Source: an uncultured Collinsella sp. (GTDB lineage: Bacteria; Actinomycetota; Coriobacteriia; Coriobacteriales; Coriobacteriaceae). From it: a stretch of DNA of 14,640 nucleotides. Below are positions 1 through 7,273 of the stretch, piece after piece. Numbering within the stretch: position 1 is the first letter of the stretch; each line of letters opens with the position of its first letter. Location of the stretch: positions 1 to 14,640 of the forward strand of contig CATYDM010000051.1 of assembly GCA_958405195.1 (NCBI GenBank), given 5' to 3'. The notes under the pieces are model-generated. The model worked only from the letters and a program-made list of their open reading frames with translations, was not told where the DNA came from and searched no databases. Position numbers and translations under genes: made by a program.

Positions 1-62
1 TTTTATGTCTTGGATGCCGATTTTAGGAACTATTTCACCGCAACTTATAGATGCGGCGTCGA

Positions 63-608
63 CTAGGACAAATCGTCTTCGTAGGGCATCAGGTCTGCTA
101 GGTAGCCTTTTTCCTTGAGCATCGCCTCGATCTCGTCGAGGGTCTGTTCGTCCTCCGCCGCAATGCGATGGAAGTGGTAGCCGCTGGTCACCGTCAGCAG
201 CGGAAAGCTCTTGCCGCTCTCGATATCGCGCAGATAGCGCTCGACATCGCGACGATTGCGGATGTCCAGGTCGGCCGTAATCTTACCGTACACGCGGTGA
301 TTGACAATCACGTTGAGCACGGCGCCGCCGGCGTCGACGATACTCGTGAGCTCATCGCCTGCCTGCTCCACGCTGTGGCGAACCTTGACCAAGCGCGTAG
401 GCACGGCGGGGCTGCTGGGGGCCTCCTGCAGCACGTAGCCGCGGTTGGTCGCCACGATATCGTGCCCATCGGCGCGCAGCAGGGCGATGTCCTGCACCAC
501 GATCTGGCGGCTCACACCCACCTCGCGGGCAAGCGCGCTGCCCGATACGGGCCCCTTGGCCCCCTCGAGCACGGCCATGATGGCACGGCGACGCTCGCGG
601 GCGTTCAT
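63..608 (-). CDS. niaR: NiaR, niacin-responsive transcriptional repressor (HTH + 3H domain)
   Basis: A 181-residue repressor of NAD biosynthesis and niacin salvage genes; in this family nicotinic acid acts as co-repressor. Residues about 5-60 form a winged helix-turn-helix of the HTH_11 type (recognition part near GVSRQIVVQDI). Residues about 72-175 are the 3H domain, with the conserved histidines H78 (VRHSVEQ), H104 (VNHRVYG), H145 and H147 (GYHFHRI). H78, E86, H145 and H147 match the spacing of the metal-binding site known from the Thermotoga NiaR structure. The length is normal. It is the last gene of nadA-nadB-nadC-niaR: its ATG overlaps the nadC TAA by one base (TAATG) and no strong Shine-Dalgarno is seen, so it is probably translated by coupling to nadC. 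Its position in the operon and the palindrome ahead of nadA suggest autoregulation (inference). Confidence 0.93.
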   Translation of the reverse strand: MNARERRRAIMAVLEGAKGPVSGSALAREVGVSRQIVVQDIALLRADGHDIVATNRGYVLQEAPSSPAVPTRLVKVRHSVEQAGDELTSIVDAGGAVLNVIVNHRVYGKITADLDIRNRRDVERYLRDIESGKSFPLLTVTSGYHFHRIAAEDEQTLDEIEAMLKEKGYLADLMPYEDDLS

Positions 609-1468
609 TATTTACCGTCCAGCAGACGCAGGTGCTTAAGCGAGAGGTCGAGGATCGGCGCGGAGTGCGTCAGGGCGCCCGAGCTAATAAAGTCAACGCC
701 CAGGTCGGCAAGCGCGCGGATATTGCTGGCATCCACGTTGCCCGAGCACTCGGTCTTGGCGCGGCCGGCGATAAGTTCAATAGCGGCGGCCATGTCGTCA
801 TGGGTCATGTTGTCGAACATGATGATGTCGGCGCCGGCCTCCACGGCCTCGCGCACCATGTCCAGGTTCTCGCACTCGATCTCGACCGTCGTGGTAAACG
901 ATGCATGGGCGCGCGCCATCTCGATCGCGCGCGTCACGCCACCGGCGGCATCGATGTGGTTGTCCTTGAGCATGACGGCCGTCGACAGGTTGTAACGGTG
1001 GTTGCTGCCGCCGCCAATCTCAACCGCCGCCTTCTCAAACACGCGCATGCCCGGTGTGGTCTTGCGCGTGTCGACGAGCACGGTCTTGGTTCCCTCGAGC
1101 GCCGCGGCCATGCTGTGCGTATAGGTAGCGATGCCGCTCATGCGCTGCAGGTAGTTGAGCGCCACGCGCTCGCCCGAAAGCAGCACACGCGCATCGCCGC
1201 GCACCTGACCCACGTGGTCGCCGGCATGCACCTCGTCACCGTCGGCAACATCAAACAGCACCGAGCTCTGCGAATCCAGCAGCTCAAAGGTGCGAGCGAA
1301 CACATCCAGGCCGGCGATGATGCCATCGGCTTTGGCGATAAGCTCCACCGTGGCGGGACGCGCCGTGGGGCACACGCTCGCCGTGCTCACGTCCTCAAAC
1401 GTAATGTCCTCGCGCAGAGCCTGCAGAATCAGATCGTCGACGACGAGCTTCATGGTAATGGGATTCAT
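608..1468 (-). CDS. nadC: Nicotinate-nucleotide pyrophosphorylase (quinolinate phosphoribosyltransferase)
   Basis: A 286-residue cytoplasmic enzyme, normal for the family, that converts quinolinate and PRPP to nicotinate mononucleotide, CO2 and pyrophosphate. It is the third step of the pathway carried by this operon. Family motifs are all visible: ERVALNYLQRMSGIAT (R101), DTRKTTPGMR (R135, K136), GGGSNHRYNL (H157, R158), LKDNHI (K168), EIECEN (E198), FDNM (D219), SGNV and SSGALTHSAP near the C-terminus. These are the basic and acidic residues that hold quinolinate and PRPP at the dimeric active site. The ATG lies 3 bases after the nadB stop, and the Shine-Dalgarno GGAGGAG sits inside the last nadB codons, so translation is probably coupled. 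The stop overlaps the niaR start. Nothing is missing or unusual. Confidence 0.97.
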   Translation of the reverse strand: MNPITMKLVVDDLILQALREDITFEDVSTASVCPTARPATVELIAKADGIIAGLDVFARTFELLDSQSSVLFDVADGDEVHAGDHVGQVRGDARVLLSGERVALNYLQRMSGIATYTHSMAAALEGTKTVLVDTRKTTPGMRVFEKAAVEIGGGSNHRYNLSTAVMLKDNHIDAAGGVTRAIEMARAHASFTTTVEIECENLDMVREAVEAGADIIMFDNMTHDDMAAAIELIAGRAKTECSGNVDASNIRALADLGVDFISSGALTHSAPILDLSLKHLRLLDGK

Positions 1469-1471
1469 GGT

Positions 1472-2848
1472 CTACTCCTCCACGGCCTGCGTGCCGGCGG
1501 CACGGGCCAAATCATCGATTGCCAGGGTGTCGGCGCCCAGGGCGCGATGACGGCCATCGAGCGCGGGATCGCCTGCCTGCTCCACGGCCAGTGACTCGCC
1601 GGTACGCATATACCACGCGGCGCGACGACCCCAGACCAGCGCCTCGAGCAGGCTGTTTGAAGCCAGGCGATTCTTGCCATGAACGCCGTTGCAGGCCGTC
1701 TCGCCGGCGGCGTAGAGCTCGGGCATCGAGGTGCGGCCGTCCTTGTCGACCCACACGCCGCCCATAAAGTAGTGCTGCGTGGGCGTAACGGGGATGGGCT
1801 CGTCCAAGATGTCGCGGCCGTCCTCCAGGCAGCGCGCGCGGATATTGGCAAAGTGCCCGGTCACCACGTCGCGCTCGACGGGGGCAAAGCTCAGCCACTC
1901 GTGCTCGGTGTCATCCTGCTTCATCTGCTCGCGGATGGCGGCGGCGACCACATCGCGCGGCTGCAACTCGTCGGTAAAACGCTCGCCGGCGGCGTTGAGC
2001 AAAATCGCGCCCTCGCCGCGGCAGCTCTCGCTGATCAGGAACGTGCGACCCGGCTGCGGCGAGAACAGACCCGTGGGATGGATCTGCACGTAGTCCAGGT
2101 GCTCCATCTTAATGCCATGCTCCTGAGCGATGTAGCAGGCGTCGCCCGTGAGCTGCGGGTAGTTGGTCGAGTGGTCGTACACGCCGCCAATGCCACCCGT
2201 CGCCCACAGCGTGTGGCGGGCATGGATCTTAAACGGCTTACCGGCATGCACGCCCTCAACGGCATTTGCCAGCTCGTCGGCGGGGCGAACCGAGTTGTCC
2301 TCGTCCACGGCTACGGCGACGACGCCGGTGCACACCGTGGCGCCATCGCGCTCGCCCGTTAGGATGTCGGTCATGGCCACGTGCTCCAAAATCTGCACGT
2401 TGTCCAGCTTGCGGACGGCCTGGAGCAGCTTAGTCGTGATCTCCTTGCCGGTGATGTCGGCATGGAAGGCGATGCGCGGACGGCTATGCGCGCCCTCGCG
2501 GGTAAAGTCGAGGCTGCCGTCAGCCCTGCGCTCAAAATCCACGCCCATGGCCAGCAGGTCGTTGATGACCGAGCGGCTCGAGCGAATCATGATGTCGACG
2601 CTCTCGCGGCGGTTCTCGTAGTGGCCGGCGTGCATGGTGTCCTCAAAGAAGGCATCGTAGTCCGAGCCTTCGGGCAGCACGCAGATGCCGCCCTGCGCGA
2701 GCATCGAATCGCACTCATCGACCGCGCCCTTGGAGAGCATGATCACGCGCGTGCTCGTCGGCAGATTGAGGGCCGCGTACAGACCCGCCACGCCGCAGCC
2801 GGCAATGACGACATCGCACTCCATGTCGGGGTATTGCTTAGTTTCCAC
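1472..2848 (-). CDS. nadB: L-aspartate oxidase, short form
   Basis: A flavoenzyme that oxidises L-aspartate to iminoaspartate, the substrate of NadA. The FAD dinucleotide fold GCGVAG is at residues 17-22. The succinate-dehydrogenase/aspartate-oxidase family signatures follow: MLAQGGICV, HSRPRIAFHADITGKE, LWATGGIGGVYDHSTNYPQL, YVQIHPTGLF, ESCRGEGAILLNAAGERF, TPTQHYFMGG, then AAGETACNGVHGKNRLASNS. The chosen start is GTG at 2848, which has a strong Shine-Dalgarno (GGGAGAGG, about 6 bases upstream). An in-frame ATG at 2893 would add 15 residues but has no ribosome-binding site. At 458 residues the protein is about 80 shorter than the E. coli or Bacillus enzymes: the C-terminal helical domain is almost absent, as in some archaeal NadB. 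The nadC gene follows directly, so there is no room for a frameshifted remainder. It is the second gene of the operon. Confidence 0.95.
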   Translation of the reverse strand: METKQYPDMECDVVIAGCGVAGLYAALNLPTSTRVIMLSKGAVDECDSMLAQGGICVLPEGSDYDAFFEDTMHAGHYENRRESVDIMIRSSRSVINDLLAMGVDFERRADGSLDFTREGAHSRPRIAFHADITGKEITTKLLQAVRKLDNVQILEHVAMTDILTGERDGATVCTGVVAVAVDEDNSVRPADELANAVEGVHAGKPFKIHARHTLWATGGIGGVYDHSTNYPQLTGDACYIAQEHGIKMEHLDYVQIHPTGLFSPQPGRTFLISESCRGEGAILLNAAGERFTDELQPRDVVAAAIREQMKQDDTEHEWLSFAPVERDVVTGHFANIRARCLEDGRDILDEPIPVTPTQHYFMGGVWVDKDGRTSMPELYAAGETACNGVHGKNRLASNSLLEALVWGRRAAWYMRTGESLAVEQAGDPALDGRHRALGADTLAIDDLARAAGTQAVEE

Positions 2849-2904
2849 AGGAATCCTCTCCCTTGTAATGTGGCATAAGGGATGGTCCCTCATGTCATAT
2901 TGGC

Positions 2905-3930
2905 TTAGCGCGCCGCGTACTCGAGCATGCGGTCGAGTGTGAGCTTAGCCTGGTCGGCGGCCTCGTCCGACACGCCAATCTGCACCTCGCCCTCTCCCGT
3001 CTCCAGGCAGCGCACGAGCTTTTCGAGCGTGATGAGATCCATGTTGACGCAGGTGGGCTGCACCGCGGGGAAGTAGAACCTTTTGCCGGTGCCCTGGCAG
3101 CGGCGCTCGAGCTCGTAGAGCACGCCGCGGACCGTCACGATGATGAACTCGCTGGCGTCCGACTCCTCGGCATACTTGATGATGCCGGCGGTGGAGCCGA
3201 TGTAGTCGGCCTCGGCCAACACGTCGGCCTTGCACTCGGGGTGCGCCAGTACGAGCGCGTCGGGATGTGCCTCCTGCGCATCGACGATCTGCTCGACGGT
3301 GATGATGTGGTGGCGCGGGCAGTAGCCCTTGTTAAGCAGGACGTGCTTTTGCGGCACCTGCTCGGCTACGAAGCGACCGAGGTTTTGGTCGGGAATGAAC
3401 AGGACGTGCTGCTGCGGCAGCTCGGACACGATCTTGACAGCGTTGGAGCTGGTGACGCACACATCACTCCAGCTCTTGATCTCGACCGTGGAGTTGACGT
3501 AGCACACCACGGCCAGGTCGTCGCCGTACTCGGCGCGCGCCGCGTCGACCGTCTCGCGCTTGACCATGTGCGCCATGGGGCAGTCCGCGCCCGGCTCGGG
3601 CAGCAGCACGGTCTTAGTGGGATTGAGCAGCTTGGCGCTCTCGCCCATAAACTCCACGCCGCACAGCACGATGGTCTGCTGCGGCAGGCTTTTGGCGAGC
3701 TTTGCCAGGTAGAAGCTATCGCCGACGTAATCGGCAACGGCTTGGACCTCGGGCGCCACGTAATAGTGCGCCAGGATTACCGCGTCACGTTGGGTTTTTA
3801 GTTGCTGAATGGCCTCGACGAGCTCTGCGGGCACCAGTGCCGCACGCTCCGTTGCCGTCGTTGCCGATGCCAGGCCGGCCGCGATATCGCGTGCAAGCTC
3901 CGACGCATCCATGTTCGCGCTCTGTGCCAT
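2905..3930 (-). CDS. nadA: Quinolinate synthase A
   Basis: A 341-residue [4Fe-4S] enzyme that condenses iminoaspartate with dihydroxyacetone phosphate to form quinolinate. The three cluster cysteines can be assigned as C90 (VLCGVEFMGE), C204 (KGYCPRHH) and C294 (QPTCVNMD); the 90-residue spacing between the last two matches the Bacillus-type enzyme. Other family motifs include ILAHYYVAPEVQ, YVNSTVEIKSWSDVCVTSSNA, FIPDQNLG and VLAHPECK. The start is ATG at 3930, with a GAGGGG Shine-Dalgarno about 5 bases upstream. A TTG directly before it (3933) is possible but sits too close to that site. It is the first gene of the NAD operon, with a promoter and palindromic operator just upstream. NadB makes an unstable product, so the adjacent genes probably feed it straight to this enzyme. 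Confidence 0.97.
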   Translation of the reverse strand: MAQSANMDASELARDIAAGLASATTATERAALVPAELVEAIQQLKTQRDAVILAHYYVAPEVQAVADYVGDSFYLAKLAKSLPQQTIVLCGVEFMGESAKLLNPTKTVLLPEPGADCPMAHMVKRETVDAARAEYGDDLAVVCYVNSTVEIKSWSDVCVTSSNAVKIVSELPQQHVLFIPDQNLGRFVAEQVPQKHVLLNKGYCPRHHIITVEQIVDAQEAHPDALVLAHPECKADVLAEADYIGSTAGIIKYAEESDASEFIIVTVRGVLYELERRCQGTGKRFYFPAVQPTCVNMDLITLEKLVRCLETGEGEVQIGVSDEAADQAKLTLDRMLEYAAR

Positions 3931-3965
3931 CAAGGCCCCTCTCTTTTGGCGAATCTTGGGGCTTT

Positions 3966-3994
3966 AGTATGACACCTAGGTTTACAGCTGACAA
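3966..3994 (-). promoter_or_regulatory. Sigma-70-type promoter of the nadA-nadB-nadC-niaR operon
   Basis: Read on the minus strand, TTGTCA (3994-3989, one mismatch to TTGACA) is followed after exactly 17 bases by CATACT (3971-3966, a fair -10). Transcription would begin near 3959, giving a leader of about 30 bases with the nadA Shine-Dalgarno in it. The -35 and the whole spacer lie inside the large palindrome at 3972-4015, the geometry expected for repression. No start-site data are available. Confidence 0.6.
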
Positions 3995-4015
3995 GACAGC
4001 TGTAAACCTAGGTGT
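3972..4015. promoter_or_regulatory. Perfect 19-bp inverted repeat, likely NiaR operator
   Basis: The left arm ACACCTAGGTTTACAGCTG (3972-3990) and its exact reverse complement (3997-4015) are separated by six bases, ACAAGA. Each arm itself contains two small palindromes, CCTAGG and CAGCTG. The repeat covers the -35 and spacer of the nadA promoter, and the operon it controls ends with niaR, so NiaR is the obvious ligand (inference). It also lies ahead of the divergent LytTR regulator gene, so a role there cannot be excluded. It is not a terminator of either neighbour: it has no T-tract and lies upstream of both operons. Confidence 0.6.
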
Positions 4016-4038
4016 AAAGTTGAAATAAAGATTCAATC

Positions 4039-4212
4039 ATGTGGCAGGTCCATATTCGAATTGGCAAGCTGAGGATAGCTGAGCTCTCGATGGCGCAGGA
4101 GGCATCTTTCGTCACCGCAATACCGCTTGGCGCGAGTTGCACGCCGTGGGGCGCAAACGGTCCGCACCCCCACAAGCGGCGCGTGCCCGATGTGGCAAAA
4201 TCGAACTACTAA
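4039..4212 (+). other. Spacer before the LytTR regulator with a doubtful 57-codon ORF
   Basis: The stretch between the NAD operator and the response regulator has no convincing gene. One frame is open from ATG 4039 to TAA 4212 (57 codons) and ends 10 bases before the regulator ATG. It begins MWQVHIRIGK, has a single cysteine (TPWGAN preceded by GASC) and a basic tail (PHPHKRRVPD). There is no clear Shine-Dalgarno, and several codons (AGG, ATA) differ from neighbouring genes, so it is probably chance. A leader peptide or signal-peptide precursor remains possible. An imperfect direct repeat of AGCTGAG is seen around 4067-4084. No clear plus-strand promoter was found. Confidence 0.2.
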
Positions 4213-4222
4213 AGGGGGCCGA

Positions 4223-4945
4223 ATGCTCAAGATTATTGCCTGCGACGATGACGTCGCTTTTCTAGATAGACTGCACCGAATGATCGATCGTTGGTCGACC
4301 GAGACGGGCACGGCGGTCGATGTTGCGCTCGTCACGCGCGGCGAGGACCTACTGGCCCGCCATGCCGCATCGCGCGCCGACATCATTCTGCTCGACATGA
4401 TCATGCCGCTCGTCAACGGCATGGACACCGCACGCGAATTGCGCCAGGCCGATACCGCCGTGCGCCTGGTGTTCCTCACCTCGTCGCCCGAGTTTGCGCT
4501 GGAGTCCTACGAGGTCCGCGCCTTCGACTATCTGCTCAAGCCCGTGACTTACGAACGCCTGGCGCAGTTACTTAACGAGCTTTCGAGCATGCGCCCGGCG
4601 GCAACCGACGAGCTCGTGATCAAAACTTTCTTTAGCTACCACGCCCTGCGCCTGTCCGACATCGAATATGCCGAGGCGCGCAACAAGCACGTGGTCTTCC
4701 ACCTGCGCGACGGACGCGATATCGAGGCACTCGAATCGTTCCGCAGCGTCGAGGACCGTTTGGCGCAAAACGCGGTCTTCTTTAAATGCCACCGCAGCTA
4801 CCAGGTCAACCTGCGCAATATCGATCACTTTGACCGCACGGACATCGTCATGCGCTCGGGCGCTTGCATCCCGCTTTCGCGCAGCTGCAAGCAGGGATTC
4901 CAAGACGCCTACTTTGCGGTGCGCTTTGAGGGTGGGAGACACTGA
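4223..4945 (+). CDS. LytTR-family two-component response regulator
   Basis: A 240-residue DNA-binding response regulator of the AgrA/LytR class. The receiver domain (about 1-120) has the acidic pocket D8-D9-D10, phosphoacceptor D58 (IILLDMIMP), T86 (LVFLTSS) and K106 (FDYLLKPV). The LytTR domain (about 130-232) shows the family pattern around LSDIEYAEARNKHVVFHLRDG and FFKCHRSYQVNLRNI. The start is ATG at 4223, preceded by AAAGGGGG; an upstream in-frame TTG at 4127 would add a 32-residue tail lacking domain features and has no ribosome-binding site. Its TGA overlaps the ATG of the following kinase gene by one base (TGATG), so the two proteins are a coupled pair. Targets are unknown. LytTR proteins bind paired direct repeats, and weak candidates lie upstream. 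Confidence 0.93.
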   Translation: MLKIIACDDDVAFLDRLHRMIDRWSTETGTAVDVALVTRGEDLLARHAASRADIILLDMIMPLVNGMDTARELRQADTAVRLVFLTSSPEFALESYEVRAFDYLLKPVTYERLAQLLNELSSMRPAATDELVIKTFFSYHALRLSDIEYAEARNKHVVFHLRDGRDIEALESFRSVEDRLAQNAVFFKCHRSYQVNLRNIDHFDRTDIVMRSGACIPLSRSCKQGFQDAYFAVRFEGGRH

Positions 4946-6222
4946 TGGTCTCCTCGGCCGAAATGGTCCTTTGGGCAATCCACCACGCCACGACGCTGCT
5001 CTTTGGCGTCTTTGCCTCGGCGGCACTGTGCGGTGTCGAGATCAACCGGCGTCATGCGCTTGAACTGGTGTTGGTCGGTGCCGTAACCGGATGCGCATTT
5101 GGCCTCGCCAATGCCGTCGGCGGCGAGCTTTTTGCCCGCCAGGTATATCCGCTCGTCGTGCATCTGCCGCTCGTCATCTATTTGTGCGCGCGCTACCGCC
5201 TGAGCCCGCTGCTTGCCGTGCTCGGCATTACGAGTGCCTATCTGAGCTGCCAGTTCAGCAATTGGATGGGCATCGCCGCATTTGCCGCAACCGATTCTCA
5301 GATCGCGTACTATCTGGCGCGCATCGCGACCACACTCGCCGTCTTTGCCGTCCTGTTGCATTGGGCCGGCGACATCGGTCCGCGCTTGGCGATTAAAAGC
5401 ACCACCGAGCTGGGCATCCTTTTAATCCTGCCGCTCGTCTATTACGTCTTTGACTATGCCACCAACGTCTACACCACGCTGTTCCACTCGGGCTCGGTGG
5501 TGACGGTTGAGTTTTTGGCATTTGCGCTCTGTGCCTTCTATCTTATGTTTCTTGCCGTTTACCTGCGCGAATACGAAGAAAAGGAAACCGCCGAGCGAGA
5601 GCGCTGGATGCTCGAAACCCGCGACAGCGCCGCCATCAAAGAGCTCGAGGCTTGGCGTCAATCTGGGCGCGAGCTGTCGATTCTGCGCCACGACATGCGC
5701 CACTTCCTACGCGGCCTGGCCGCTTTAATTGAGGAGGGCCACACCGACGAGGCGCTCGATCGCATCGACGAACTCTGCGAAGCCGGCGACCGCACCGCCG
5801 TACGCCGCTTCTGCGCCAACGAGACTGTAAACATCGCGCTTTCGTCATTTAACTCGGATATCAATAGAAACGGCATTACCGCCAACCTGCGCGCCGCCGT
5901 ACCCGAAACCATCCACGTAGGTGACGCCGACCTGTTTAGCGTGCTCTCAAATGCCTTGGAAAACGCTATCACCGCCGCAAGCGCCGCACCCCAAGGAAAG
6001 CGATTCGTCGACTTTGACCTGCGATTAGAGGACGGCCAGCTGCTGCTGTTAGTTTCCAATACGTTTGACCGCGCGCCGCGCATGGTCGACGGCATGCCCG
6101 TGACCCGGCATGCGGGCCACGGCTTTGGCACCAGGAGCATCAAACTTGCCGTGGAGCGCATGAACGGCAACTGCCAGTTCCGCATTAACGGCGATCGGTT
6201 TGAGCTGCGCGCTGTGATGTAG
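4945..6222 (+). CDS. Membrane sensor histidine kinase, GHKL (AgrC-like) family
   Basis: A 425-residue sensor kinase that should phosphorylate the regulator encoded just upstream. The N-terminal half (about 8-206) contains six or seven hydrophobic helices with short loops, so sensing is within or near the membrane as in AgrC-like peptide receptors. A charged coiled segment (about 208-245) leads to the phosphoacceptor region ELSILRHDMRHFL, with H249 the likely site (RHDxx pattern of this kinase class). The ATPase domain has an N-box (SNALENA, N336 and N340) and a glycine box GHGFGT (391-396), but no classical DxGxG box, which is typical of GHKL HATPase_c_5 kinases. The start is the ATG overlapping the regulator stop; GGTGGGAG just upstream is the Shine-Dalgarno. 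The ligand is unknown, and no agrB/agrD-like genes adjoin it. Confidence 0.9.
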   Translation: MVSSAEMVLWAIHHATTLLFGVFASAALCGVEINRRHALELVLVGAVTGCAFGLANAVGGELFARQVYPLVVHLPLVIYLCARYRLSPLLAVLGITSAYLSCQFSNWMGIAAFAATDSQIAYYLARIATTLAVFAVLLHWAGDIGPRLAIKSTTELGILLILPLVYYVFDYATNVYTTLFHSGSVVTVEFLAFALCAFYLMFLAVYLREYEEKETAERERWMLETRDSAAIKELEAWRQSGRELSILRHDMRHFLRGLAALIEEGHTDEALDRIDELCEAGDRTAVRRFCANETVNIALSSFNSDINRNGITANLRAAVPETIHVGDADLFSVLSNALENAITAASAAPQGKRFVDFDLRLEDGQLLLLVSNTFDRAPRMVDGMPVTRHAGHGFGTRSIKLAVERMNGNCQFRINGDRFELRAVM

Positions 6223-6240
6223 GGGCTGCCGCCAGCCTCG

Positions 6241-6816
6241 CTACAGCGGAGCGGCTGCCGGGGTCAGCTGCTTGATGTATGCCCACATGCGCTGCTTGGC
6301 GGCTTTGTCAGTGAGTGCCGCCTCAAAGCCGTCGAGCGCGAGCACGCGGCGGCCCTGCACATGGGCGACCAAGCCGGGCTTGAGCATAGCGGTATCGAAG
6401 TCGTCGATTGCCACAAGCATGTCGGCATAGGTCTCGCGCATGGTATCGGCCGCGCGATCGTCCAGCAGCAAGACCGCCTCGGGGTCCAAGGCCTCGAGCG
6501 CCTCGCGGAACAGCTCGCACGGTAGGCCCTCGCCTGTCGCGACCGCCCCGTCACCCACGCCGGCGACGCTTGACAGCACGCAAAAATCCTCGGGCGCGTA
6601 GCCGATGGCCCCAAGCGCCTTGCGCAACGCCGCGCCATCCGGGCCGGCGGCAAGCTCGCCACCCGAACGCTCGGCCTCGTCCAAATCGCCTTTGACCAGC
6701 ACGATCGGCGAGCACGCGTTGCCCGCGATACGCACGCCGCGACCCGCGAGCGATGTGAGCTCCTGCTCGGCCGCCTGGGCGATGGCTTCTTTTTTCTGGC
6801 TTTGTGACGTGGACAT
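6241..6816 (-). CDS. Uncharacterised protein, degenerate uracil-DNA-glycosylase-like fold
   Basis: A 191-residue protein of unknown function. The order of segments resembles family-4 uracil-DNA glycosylases: a hydrophobic strand PIVLVKGDL (37-45) where GEAPG would be, a small-residue loop followed by ALRKALGAIGYAPEDFCVL (63-81), a strand and helix DPEAVLLLDDRAADTM (111-126) like the family's PxxIvxLGxxAa, and a C-terminal DKAAKQRMWAYIKQL (170-184) like the KrxxWxDL end. The catalytic GEAPG and HPS motifs and the iron-sulfur cysteine set are not present, so glycosylase activity is unlikely. This assignment is by eye and tentative. The start is ATG at 6816, with GGAGAG upstream; the longer reading frame's ATG at 6846 lies inside the -10 box and is untranslatable from that promoter. 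The gene is convergent with the kinase (18 bases apart) and divergent from trxA. Confidence 0.7.
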   Translation of the reverse strand: MSTSQSQKKEAIAQAAEQELTSLAGRGVRIAGNACSPIVLVKGDLDEAERSGGELAAGPDGAALRKALGAIGYAPEDFCVLSSVAGVGDGAVATGEGLPCELFREALEALDPEAVLLLDDRAADTMRETYADMLVAIDDFDTAMLKPGLVAHVQGRRVLALDGFEAALTDKAAKQRMWAYIKQLTPAAAPL

Positions 6817-6844
6817 GCGCTCTCCAATCGTTTGCGTGCCCACC

Positions 6845-6850
6845 ATTATA
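6845..6850 (-). promoter_or_regulatory. -10 element (TATAAT) for the minus-strand gene at 6241-6816
   Basis: On the minus strand a perfect TATAAT within TTATATAATGG lies about 30 bases before the ATG at 6816, placing the transcript start near 6838 and leaving GGAGAG as the ribosome site. No good -35 is visible 16-18 bases upstream. The element also decides the start codon, because an ATG at 6846 falls inside it. Confidence 0.5.
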
Positions 6851-6892
6851 TAAAAGAGCTGCCCGCGAGTGGTTGCTTTGCGGGCGGCTGGG

Positions 6893-6898
6893 TATAAG
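6893..6898 (+). promoter_or_regulatory. Possible -10 element for trxA
   Basis: TATAAG at 6893-6898 lies about 55 bases before the trxA ATG, with only poor -35 candidates (GGTTGC at 6871, 16 bases upstream). It is the best promoter-like match in the short divergent spacer. Confidence 0.3.
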
Positions 6899-6952
6899 CA
6901 CGGTCGTACTGAGTTTTACGCGGCCGAGCCGCGTCGCATTATGGAGGTCACC

Positions 6953-7273
6953 ATGGCTGACATTAATCAGATTACCCCCGAGAACTTCGATTCCATCGTT
7001 AACGACAGTCTGCCCGTGCTGGTCGATTTTTGGGCACCGTGGTGCGGGCCCTGTCGATCCCTCTCGCCCATCGTTGACGAGGTTGCCGATGAGCTGGCGG
7101 GCAAGCTTGCCGTTGCCAAATGCAACGTCGACGACAACCAGGACCTGGCCATGAAGTATGGCGTCATGAGCATCCCCACGCTGGTTGTGTTTAAGAACGG
7201 CGAGGAGATTGACCGATCGGTTGGCGCTCTGCCCAAGGCGAGGCTGCAGGCGCTGCTGGAGAAGCATCTGTAA
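6953..7273 (+). CDS. trxA: Thioredoxin
   Basis: A 106-residue cytoplasmic thioredoxin, the usual length. It reduces protein disulfides and is itself recycled by thioredoxin reductase, which is not in this window. The active site WCGPC (C31, C34) lies in VDFWAPWCGPCRSLSPIVDEVA, with the buried aspartate D25 and the cis-proline P75 in SIPTLVVFKNG. There is one additional cysteine, C57. The start is ATG at 6953, with a strong GGAGG at 6943-6947; the frame runs upstream to an ATG at 6869, but that extension has no domain content and no better ribosome site. It appears to be a single-gene unit: a divergent gene lies to the left and an intrinsic terminator at 7395-7432 lies to the right. Confidence 0.96.
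   Translation: MADINQITPENFDSIVNDSLPVLVDFWAPWCGPCRSLSPIVDEVADELAGKLAVAKCNVDDNQDLAMKYGVMSIPTLVVFKNGEEIDRSVGALPKARLQALLEKHL

Noticed and set aside
1..62. Small inverted repeat CCGCA/TGCGG downstream of niaR as an operon terminator
   Set aside because: The stem is only five base pairs with no T-run on the minus strand; nothing else can be supported in these bases.
632..1594. Long plus-strand ORF (320 codons) opposite nadC
   Set aside because: It is a shadow of nadC/nadB in high-GC DNA: composition is His/Ala/Arg/Val-rich with no family motif, while the opposite strand encodes complete, motif-bearing enzymes.
2849..2893. Upstream ATG (2893) as the nadB start
   Set aside because: There is no Shine-Dalgarno before it, and the 15 added residues lie outside the FAD fold; GTG at 2848 has GGGAGAGG at good distance.
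6223..6240. Terminator between the kinase gene and the convergent minus-strand gene
   Set aside because: The gap is only 18 bases and has no stem followed by a T-tract.
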